The notes beneath the pieces are model-generated. The model saw only the letters and a list, made by a program, of their open reading frames with translations, was not told where the DNA came from and searched no databases. Below, in pieces: positions 1 through 6,002 of a stretch of DNA of 13,593 bases. The stretch's first letter is position 1, and each line of letters starts with the position of its first letter. Source of the stretch: Nanobdellota archaeon (GTDB taxonomy: Archaea > Nanobdellota > Nanobdellia > Woesearchaeales > GW2011-AR15); assembly GCA_018815145.1 (NCBI GenBank), contig JAHIYL010000245.1, positions 1 through 13,593 on the forward strand, in the 5' to 3' direction. Both the position numbers and the translations under genes were made by a program.

Positions 1-43
1 ACAGAAATCGATGCATTTATTTGGGAGAAAAGATTGTTTGTTT

Positions 44-74
44 ACTGTTTTGTTCATTCCAAAGACAAAACAGT
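44..74. repeat. Perfect 10-bp inverted repeat, stem-loop 1
   Basis: The arm at 44-53 (ACTGTTTTGT) is the exact reverse complement of the arm at 65-74 (ACAAAACAGT), with an 11-base loop at 54-64. It can form a hairpin on either strand. It lies immediately before a second stem-loop, and no gene is recognisable around it. It could be the end of a mobile element, a terminator of a gene to the left, or an operator. The pairing is read directly; the role is unknown. Confidence 0.6.
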
Positions 75-100
75 CCCTCAGGGTTATAAATCTTGAGGGA
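74..100. repeat. Perfect 7-bp inverted repeat, stem-loop 2
   Basis: TCCCTCA at 74-80 pairs exactly with TGAGGGA at 94-100 around a 13-base AT-rich loop. It shares base 74 with the preceding stem-loop, giving two back-to-back hairpins. On the + strand the stem is followed by T-rich sequence, which resembles a terminator. The right arm contains the TGA at 94-96 that closes the bro-like reading frame upstream. The function is not known. Confidence 0.55.
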
Positions 101-933
101 TTTCATACTTTATATACCACAAGAAAATCAGGAGAATTTGGCATAATGAAGAATGGCATTTCTCTGTTGTTGATATCGTTGGAGCATTGACACAAACAGA
201 TAGAGCCAGAAAATATTGGTCTGACTTAAAAACAAAGCTGAAAGAAGAGGGTTCTGAAGTGTCCGAAAAAATCGGACAGTTGAAACTTCCTTCAGAAGAT
301 GGTAAAATGTGTGAGACAGACTGTGCCAATACTGAGAATATATTTCGTATCATCCAGTCAATCCCTTCACCAAAAGCAGAGCCTTTCAAGCGCTGGCTCA
401 CAAAAGTCGGCTTTGAAAGAGTACAGGAGATAGAGAACCCGGAACTCGGGCAGGACATGATCAAAGAGTATTATGAACTGAAAGGCTATTCTAAAGACTG
501 GATTGAAAAAAGGCTGAGAGGGATTGCTATAAGACAGGAATTGGCAGATGAATGGAAAGACAGGGACATCAAAAAGAAAACAGATTTTGCAATCCTGACG
601 AATGAGATAAGCAAAGCTACTTTCGGAAAGACTGTTCTGGAATACAAGGAATTCAAGAATCTCAAAAAAGAGAACCAGAATCTCAGGTACCACATGAGCG
701 ACTGGGAACTCATACTTTCTATGGTCGGAGAAAATGCGACAACTGATATCACGATCGCAAAGGATGCAAAAGGATTTGAAGAATGTAAAGAGACTGCAAA
801 ACAAGGCGGGGAGATAGCATCCAATACAAAAAAAGAACTGGAAAAAAAGACAGGAAAATCAGTATTGTCAAAAGAGAACTACCTGCATCTGACAGAAAGA
901 AAAAAACATAGGCAACTAAAGAAAGATAATTAG
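100..933 (+). CDS. Bro-N / DinD-like phage antirepressor-family protein, 5' end damaged or non-standard start
   Basis: The family is common in phages and mobile DNA of bacteria and archaea; members are taken to bind DNA, and DinD of E. coli is damage-inducible. Recognisable stretches, in order, are IRRIWHNEEWHFSVVDIVGAL (bases 127-189), DCANTENIFRIIQSIPSPKAEP, then GYSKDWIEKRLRGIAIR, EISKATFGKTVLEYKEFK and a C-terminal TGKSVLSKENYL. The first usable start in frame is TTG at 187, which would cut the Bro-N domain in half. Homologous sequence runs upstream to about base 121, and the frame is open back to the TGA at 94-96, with only ATT (100), ATA or ATC as candidate starts. I therefore give the open frame from 100. 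The gene is either a recently broken copy (small indel or truncation near 95-123) or uses a rare start. It ends at TAG 931-933, overlapping the convergent hydA stop by 4 bases. Family is confident; integrity is doubtful. Confidence 0.75.
   Translation: MSYFIYHKKIRRIWHNEEWHFSVVDIVGALTQTDRARKYWSDLKTKLKEEGSEVSEKIGQLKLPSEDGKMCETDCANTENIFRIIQSIPSPKAEPFKRWLTKVGFERVQEIENPELGQDMIKEYYELKGYSKDWIEKRLRGIAIRQELADEWKDRDIKKKTDFAILTNEISKATFGKTVLEYKEFKNLKKENQNLRYHMSDWELILSMVGENATTDITIAKDAKGFEECKETAKQGGEIASNTKKELEKKTGKSVLSKENYLHLTERKKHRQLKKDN
896..906 (-). terminator. Possible U-rich terminator of hydrogenase set 1
   Basis: Read on the - strand, a run of seven T followed by CTTT lies about 25-35 bases beyond the hydA stop, inside the 3' end of the convergent bro-like gene. 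Archaeal RNA polymerase commonly stops at such oligo-T tracts without a hairpin. This is a plausible position, not proof. Confidence 0.25.
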
Positions 934-2630
934 CACTCCTCACTTCTATCCACATACGAAGTGTGTAACAACTCATGCGCTTTATGACTGTTCGGCTTTT
1001 CCAGGAACTCTTCATAGATTTTTATCACAGACGGATTCTCATGGGACTTTCTGATGGTCATGTTCTTGTCTTCCTGATAGATAGCCTGCATCCTTTTCAG
1101 CCTTACCTTGTCATTAGTAGGGATAGGCTGCCCTCCGCCGGCAAGGCATCCGCCCGGGCAGCACATTATCTCGATGAAATGGTATTTGCTTGTCCCTGCC
1201 TTGACTTCTTCCATAAGCTTTCTTGCATTTGAAAGGCCGGAAGCAACTGCAAAATTCAATGTCAGACCATTCAATCCCACTGACCCTGTCTTTATTCCCG
1301 GAAGGCCTCTTGTCTCCATGAATTCAAGCTTTCCGAGAGTCTTTCCTGTGATTATCTCATATGCTGTCCTGAGGGCTGCTTCCATGACTCCGCCTGTTGC
1401 TCCGAATATGACTCCTGCACCTGTTGACTCTCCAAGAGGATCATCATACTCATCCTCATATAACTTTGAAAGATTAATCTTCTCCTGCTTCATGAACCTT
1501 GCAAGCTCCCTTGTTGTCAGCACATAATCAACATCCTGGAAACCTGAGGAATTCATCTCCTCTCTTTTGCACTCAAATTTCTTTGCTGTACATGGCATGA
1601 TCGAGACAACTACCATGTTCTTCGGATCTGCACCGATCTTTTCGGCATAGAATGTCTTTGCAAGTGCACCAAACATCTGCTGAGGTGATTTGCATGTTGA
1701 AAGATTTGAAAGGCATTCCGGAAAGAAATGCTCACAGAACTTTATCCAGCCCGGGCTGCATGATGTAACTAAAGGAAGGGTTCCTTTATTTTTCACTCTT
1801 GAAATGAGTTCAGTCCCTTCTTCCATTATTGTCAGGTCTGCTGTAAAATCTGTGTCAAAAACCTTATCAAATCCCAGCCTTCTCAGTCCGGAGACAAGCT
1901 TTTTTGTCACCAGCGAACCGGGAGGAAGACCAAACTCCTCTCCGATAGATGCCCTGACTGCCGGTGCTGTCTGCACAACAACTATTTTTTTAGGATCATC
2001 AATTGCAGCTTTCACATCCTTAATGCTGTCAACTTCCTTGATTGCTCCTGTAGGGCATACTAAAGAGCATTGGCCGCAATTAACACAGAACGTATCTGCA
2101 AGATGCTTGTTGAATGCTGGACTGACATGCATATCAACACCCCTTCCTACAAAACAAATGGCTGCGACCCCCTGTGTCTCCTGGCATTTGTTCACACATT
2201 TGCCGCAAAGTATGCATTTGGAATTATCCCTTACTATAGCGCTTGATGAATCATCATATACATAACTCTCCTGTACTGGAAATCTTGGCTTGTCCAAGCC
2301 ATACTTTTCCTTTATCTTCAAAAGGTCGTTCTTCAGATGGACATTGTCATCTAATTTATGCTTTGAGAGCAAAAGTTCTGCATTGAGTCTCCTTGATTTG
2401 ATTACTCTTTCAGAATCTGTAAGGACATCCATCCCTTCAGAAACCTTTGTGTTGCATGCTGTTGTCATCTTGCCATTTACTTCACAGACACACATCCTGC
2501 AGCTTCCCTGAGGAGGAAGATCCGGATCATAGCAAAGAGTCGGAATATCATAACCAAGCCTTTCAGCCACTTCGAGTATTGTCTCATTTTCCTTTACAGG
2601 AACTTCAGAACCATTGATTTTTATTTGCAT
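930..2630 (-). CDS. hydA: [FeFe] hydrogenase catalytic subunit HydA, set 1 (variant lacking the His-type cluster)
   Basis: Catalytic subunit for reversible H2 formation, probably cytoplasmic and partnered by the HydB and HydC encoded just upstream. The 566 residues run: [2Fe-2S] domain (C33, C44, C47, C59); a degenerate NuoG-type cluster site in which H91 remains but the three expected Cys are D95, H98 and L104; two [4Fe-4S] ferredoxin clusters (C139/142/145/149 and C182/185/188/192); and the H-cluster domain with L1 TSCSPGW (289-295), L2 MPCTAKKFE (C347) and L3 from E487 with C491 and C495. In L1, S292 sits where the second Cys of TSCCPxW normally binds the cubane, and an extra Cys (C490) precedes C491. 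There is no C-terminal [2Fe-2S] domain. The ATG overlaps the hydB stop by 10 bases, implying translational coupling. Group A membership is sure; whether the H-cluster assembles normally is open. Confidence 0.93.
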   Translation of the reverse strand: MQIKINGSEVPVKENETILEVAERLGYDIPTLCYDPDLPPQGSCRMCVCEVNGKMTTACNTKVSEGMDVLTDSERVIKSRRLNAELLLSKHKLDDNVHLKNDLLKIKEKYGLDKPRFPVQESYVYDDSSSAIVRDNSKCILCGKCVNKCQETQGVAAICFVGRGVDMHVSPAFNKHLADTFCVNCGQCSLVCPTGAIKEVDSIKDVKAAIDDPKKIVVVQTAPAVRASIGEEFGLPPGSLVTKKLVSGLRRLGFDKVFDTDFTADLTIMEEGTELISRVKNKGTLPLVTSCSPGWIKFCEHFFPECLSNLSTCKSPQQMFGALAKTFYAEKIGADPKNMVVVSIMPCTAKKFECKREEMNSSGFQDVDYVLTTRELARFMKQEKINLSKLYEDEYDDPLGESTGAGVIFGATGGVMEAALRTAYEIITGKTLGKLEFMETRGLPGIKTGSVGLNGLTLNFAVASGLSNARKLMEEVKAGTSKYHFIEIMCCPGGCLAGGGQPIPTNDKVRLKRMQAIYQEDKNMTIRKSHENPSVIKIYEEFLEKPNSHKAHELLHTSYVDRSEEC

Positions 2631-3727
2631 TTTTTCTCAAAATCCGCTTTGAAATATTTAATTGCTGTGATGATGTGATTGCATGATGACTGTCCCATTG
2701 CACAGAATGAATCGTTCTTTATGAATTCACCCATCTCCTCAACAAGAGCAAGGTCCTCTTTTGTGCCATTTCCTGCAGCCATCTTCTCAAGAAGTTGGTG
2801 CATCCTGTAATTGCCTTCCCTGCAAGGCGTGCATTTTCCGCAGCACTCATGGACAAAGAATGCATTTATATTATTGCATATGTCAACAATATTCCTGCTC
2901 TCACCGACAACAATTATCGTATAGCTTCCAAGACCTGCTCCAAGCTTCTTCATTTCCTCATTATTCAATCTTGTCTCTGGGTCATAAGGGATGACTCCGC
3001 CTGATGCTCCGAAAAATATTGCTTTTGGCTTTTCTTTCGGGACTGCCTTTTCCATCAGATCTCCTAATGTCACTCCTTCTTTTTCTTCAAAAACTCCCGG
3101 CTTTTCTACATCTCCTGAAACAGATATCAGCCTAAGGCTATTATCCCAGTTGTCTAAAAACAGCAATGGAAGATTTGCAAGTGTCTCAACATTGTTTACA
3201 CACGTCGGCCTCTCCCAAAGACCTTTCTGTGCAGGGTATGGTGGCTTTTGCCTTGGATGGCCCGCCCTTCCTTCAATAGAATTGATTATGCTTGTCTCTT
3301 CTCCGCAGATGTATGCTCCTGCACCATGGATTATCTCTATCTCCAGGCTTCCGATAAATGGTCTTGCCCTCACTATCGCATCTTCAATTTTTTTTACAAG
3401 AGAATAATATTCTGCCCTGAAATATATGTACACCTTGGATGCTTTGAGTGCATATGCAAATATTGCAAGCCCCTCTATAAGAAGGTCGACATTATTTTCA
3501 AGTATGAACTTGTCCTTGAATGTACCGGGCTCTCCTTCGTCAAAGTTGCAGATAAGGACAGGTTCTGCTTTTTCTTTTGCAACAAACTTCCACTTGAGGC
3601 CTGTCGGGAAAGATGCTCCTCCCCGTCCGGTAAGACCTGATTCATGCACCTTTTCAATGACCATGTCAGATGACAGTTCTTTTGCTTTTTTCAGGCTTCC
3701 AAAATTGGTCTTTGTGAGTATGTTCAT
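2621..3727 (-). CDS. hydB: NAD(P)H-oxidising NuoF-like subunit HydB, set 1 (core domain only)
   Basis: Flavin subunit that exchanges electrons between NAD(P)H and the iron-sulfur chain of HydA. Residues 34-46 (GRGGASFPTGLKW) and 60-73 (CNFDEGEPGTFKDK) are the FMN/NADH-binding motifs. GAGAYICGEET (135-145) and the PPYPAQKG segment are typical of NuoF. The C-terminal [4Fe-4S] site is complete (C296, C299, C302, C342). At 368 residues it is the bare NuoF core. It lacks the N-terminal thioredoxin-like [2Fe-2S] domain and the C-terminal 2x[4Fe-4S] domain present in its 602-residue paralogue at 6003-7811. The start is ATG at 3727, overlapping the hydC stop as ATGA. The missing ferredoxin domain suggests a simpler, perhaps non-bifurcating, route; that is inference. 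Confidence 0.93.
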   Translation of the reverse strand: MNILTKTNFGSLKKAKELSSDMVIEKVHESGLTGRGGASFPTGLKWKFVAKEKAEPVLICNFDEGEPGTFKDKFILENNVDLLIEGLAIFAYALKASKVYIYFRAEYYSLVKKIEDAIVRARPFIGSLEIEIIHGAGAYICGEETSIINSIEGRAGHPRQKPPYPAQKGLWERPTCVNNVETLANLPLLFLDNWDNSLRLISVSGDVEKPGVFEEKEGVTLGDLMEKAVPKEKPKAIFFGASGGVIPYDPETRLNNEEMKKLGAGLGSYTIIVVGESRNIVDICNNINAFFVHECCGKCTPCREGNYRMHQLLEKMAAGNGTKEDLALVEEMGEFIKNDSFCAMGQSSCNHIITAIKYFKADFEKKCK

Positions 3728-4164
3728 TTTTTTGAATCCAATATTTCCTTGATTTTTTTTTCGTCAAGTTCTGTGTATAGATCATCATCAACCATCATTG
3801 CAGGCGCCTTGTCACAGCAGCCGATGCAGGATCCGACTTCAAAATGAAAATTGTCATTATGTTCTCCTGGCTTAAGTCCTGTCAATTTTTCAACAGACTT
3901 GATCACATCTGTGGAATTGTTCAGATAGCATGAAGGACTGTTGCATACTCTTATTGTATGCACTCCTTTTCCTTCAAACTTAAGGAAAGAGTAAAAACTG
4001 GCCATGCTGTAGATATTTGCCAATGGAAGATCTGTAACTTTAGATACATAAGTGAGAGCTTCTTCAGAGATGTATCCTTCTTTTTTCTGTATACAGTTAA
4101 GAATATTGATGAGATTGCTCTTATGATATCCTTTCAATATGTCTTTGATCGTTTCAGATACCAT
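3724..4164 (-). CDS. hydC: NuoE-like [2Fe-2S] subunit HydC, set 1
   Basis: Small thioredoxin-fold subunit that pairs with HydB, as NuoE pairs with NuoF in complex I. The 146 residues contain a helical N-terminal part with the family segment NIYSMASFYSFLKF (50-63). The four [2Fe-2S] ligands follow in the usual spacing: C74-x4-C79 and C113-x3-C117, the latter in CIGCCDKAPAMM. The length is typical. It is the first gene of set 1. The stop overlaps the next ATG (ATGA), so the three genes should be made together. No Shine-Dalgarno is visible; an A/T-rich TATA-like element about 30 bases upstream suggests a leaderless or very short-leader transcript. Confidence 0.93.
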   Translation of the reverse strand: MVSETIKDILKGYHKSNLINILNCIQKKEGYISEEALTYVSKVTDLPLANIYSMASFYSFLKFEGKGVHTIRVCNSPSCYLNNSTDVIKSVEKLTGLKPGEHNDNFHFEVGSCIGCCDKAPAMMVDDDLYTELDEKKIKEILDSKK

Positions 4165-4185
4165 TCTTTTTAAAAAAAGAAAGTC

Positions 4186-4204
4186 TCTATTTTTAAATTT
4201 AACC
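4186..4204 (-). promoter_or_regulatory. Candidate TATA/BRE region for hydrogenase set 1
   Basis: On the - strand this reads GGTTAAATTTAAAAATAGA, an AT-rich block centred about 30 bases before the hydC ATG at 4164, the expected place for an archaeal TATA box serving a leaderless transcript. If real, set 1 can be transcribed independently of set 2. The spacer is AT-rich overall, so this is a weak call. Confidence 0.35.
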
Positions 4205-4229
4205 TAAGTTGTTTAGCTAATGCAAGTGA

Positions 4230-4273
4230 AAAGAAATCAATAAAAATTTAAAAAATAATAAAGGCAAATATAA
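4230..4273 (-). terminator. Possible oligo-T terminator after hydrogenase set 2
   Basis: Immediately after the hydA set 2 stop, the - strand carries several T tracts (TTATTATTTTTTAAATTTTTATTGATTTC), a pattern typical of archaeal U-rich termination. It lies in the 109-base gap between the two hydrogenase sets. Read-through into set 1 is also possible. Confidence 0.35.
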
Positions 4274-6001
4274 TTACACAAATTCATCCTGTCTGTTCAC
4301 ATAATGTGTGTGAAGCAATTTATGCGCTTTTGTCCCGCCATATTTGCCGACACTTTCCTTGTAGAACAATTGGACAGCCGGGTTCTTGTGCGACTTTCTC
4401 ATAGGTGCCTTTGTATCGACTTTTGCTATGGCTTCCATCCTTTTTGCCAAGAGTTCTTTTGCAGGAAGTGCCGGCTGGCCTCCGCCTCCGATGCAACCGC
4501 CGTAGCATGCCATTATCTCAATGAAATGGTATGGGCTCTCTCCTTTTCTGATCTGTTCCATCAGCTGCCTTGCCTCTCCAAGAGTATGCACCACACATAT
4601 CCTAACCTCTTTGCCTGCAAGTGTAAGGGTCGCTTCTTTTTTGGTTTCCATACCTCTGACTTGATTATATTCAAAAGATTTAATATCCTTGTCTTCAATC
4701 CAGTCTGCAGCAGTCCGAAGAGCAGCTTCCATGACCCCGCCGCTCCTTCCGAAGATGACTCCGGCTCCGGTTGAAAGCCCCATGGGATTGTCAAATTCTG
4801 CATCAGCCAGATTCTTGAAATCAATATTCATCTGCTTGATGAGCTTTGCCAATTCAACAGTTGTCAGGACATGGTCTGTATCACCCTTATATTCCTCTCT
4901 CAGGCACTCATATTTCTTGGCTGTGCATGGCATGATCGCAACCATGCTGATATTCTTTGGGTTGATCTTGATCTTCTTTGCCCAGACATTCTTGACCAAT
5001 GAAGACAGCATGGACATAGGGCTCTTGCATGAAGACATGTGCTTGAACTCATCATAATAGAACTGCTCGCCAAATTTAATCCATGCCGGACAGCATGTTG
5101 TGATCAGAGGCAGATCCTTATTTTCAGTGAATCTCTGTATAAACTCTGTAGCTTCTTCAACAATAGTCACATCTGCTGCAAAATCTGTGTCAAACACATA
5201 ATCAAAGCCAAGCTCACGAAGTGCAGCAACAACCTTTCCTGTGACCGGTGTTCCCGGCTCAAATCCGAACATCTCACCGATTGTTGCCCGAATTGAAGGC
5301 GCTACCTGTGCAATCTTAATCTTTGATTTATCATTGAGCTCATCAATCACCGGCTGGATATCCCTATGTTCAGTCAGTGCTCCTGATGGGCAGACTATGA
5401 CGCATTGGCCGCAGTTCACACATGCACTGTGGTTCATATCAATATCAAAAGGCGGGCTTACCTTTGAATGAAAACCCCTTTTCTGAAGTCCTATCGCATA
5501 TACTGACTGCACTTCATTGCACATCTGGATGCATCTCTGACAGAGAACGCACTTATTGTTGTTCCTCCTTATTGACACACTTGAATTGTCAACAGGCTCA
5601 ACCCTTCTCTCTCCCTCATATTCAATATCTTCAATCATGAATTCTTCAGCATATTTCTGAAGCTTGCAGTTCAGGTTCCTTTTGCAGGTCGTGCAATTGA
5701 GGTCATGGTTTGCCAAGAGGAGCTTCAGATTTATCTTCCTTGCTTCAATCACCCTTGGTGAATGTGTGAAAATGTTCATGCCTTCACGCACTGGTGTCAC
5801 ACATGATGCAAGAAGATTCCTTGCGCCTTCAACTTCAACAATGCATAACCTGCATGCCCCTATCTCCGGCAATCTTTCATGATAGCAGAGATGTGGTATC
5901 TTTATGTTATTTCTCCGGCAGAGCTCAATTATGTTCTCTCCTTCATAAGCCACAATATCTTCTCCGTTGATCTTGACCCTGACTATTTTTTCTTCTGCCA
6001 T
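4274..6001 (-). CDS. hydA: [FeFe] hydrogenase catalytic subunit HydA, set 2 (full cluster set)
   Basis: Catalytic subunit of the second hydrogenase. From the preferred start the 575 residues show: [2Fe-2S] (C39, C50, C53, C67); an intact His-type [4Fe-4S] site (H99, C103, C106, C112); two ferredoxin clusters (C151/154/157/161 and C194/197/200/204); and the H-cluster domain with L1 TTCCPAW (C303 proton-relay position, C304 ligand), L2 MPCTAKKYE (C359) and L3 EIMACYGGC (C499, C503) followed by GGGGQP. All catalytic residues expected of a group A enzyme are present. There is no C-terminal [2Fe-2S] domain of the kind in Thermotoga maritima HydA. An upstream ATG at 6040 lies inside hydB. I prefer the ATG at 6001, which follows the hydB stop after one base (TAAAATG) and has GAGAGG just upstream as a likely ribosome site; the protein then opens with the ferredoxin-like fold. 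Confidence 0.95.
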   Translation of the reverse strand: MAEEKIVRVKINGEDIVAYEGENIIELCRRNNIKIPHLCYHERLPEIGACRLCIVEVEGARNLLASCVTPVREGMNIFTHSPRVIEARKINLKLLLANHDLNCTTCKRNLNCKLQKYAEEFMIEDIEYEGERRVEPVDNSSVSIRRNNNKCVLCQRCIQMCNEVQSVYAIGLQKRGFHSKVSPPFDIDMNHSACVNCGQCVIVCPSGALTEHRDIQPVIDELNDKSKIKIAQVAPSIRATIGEMFGFEPGTPVTGKVVAALRELGFDYVFDTDFAADVTIVEEATEFIQRFTENKDLPLITTCCPAWIKFGEQFYYDEFKHMSSCKSPMSMLSSLVKNVWAKKIKINPKNISMVAIMPCTAKKYECLREEYKGDTDHVLTTVELAKLIKQMNIDFKNLADAEFDNPMGLSTGAGVIFGRSGGVMEAALRTAADWIEDKDIKSFEYNQVRGMETKKEATLTLAGKEVRICVVHTLGEARQLMEQIRKGESPYHFIEIMACYGGCIGGGGQPALPAKELLAKRMEAIAKVDTKAPMRKSHKNPAVQLFYKESVGKYGGTKAHKLLHTHYVNRQDEFV

Positions 6002-6002
6002 T

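Noticed and set aside
1..96. Short open + strand frame from base 1 to TGA 94-96 as the end of an upstream gene
   Set aside because: The 31 codons match no family I know, and the region is dominated by inverted repeats. It may be part of a gene to the left but cannot be supported from this window.
930..4164. Reading set 1 and set 2 as parts of respiratory complex I (nuoE, nuoF, nuoG)
   Set aside because: Both large subunits carry the [FeFe] H-cluster domain with L1, L2 and L3 motifs instead of the molybdopterin-like domain of NuoG, and no membrane Nuo genes are present.
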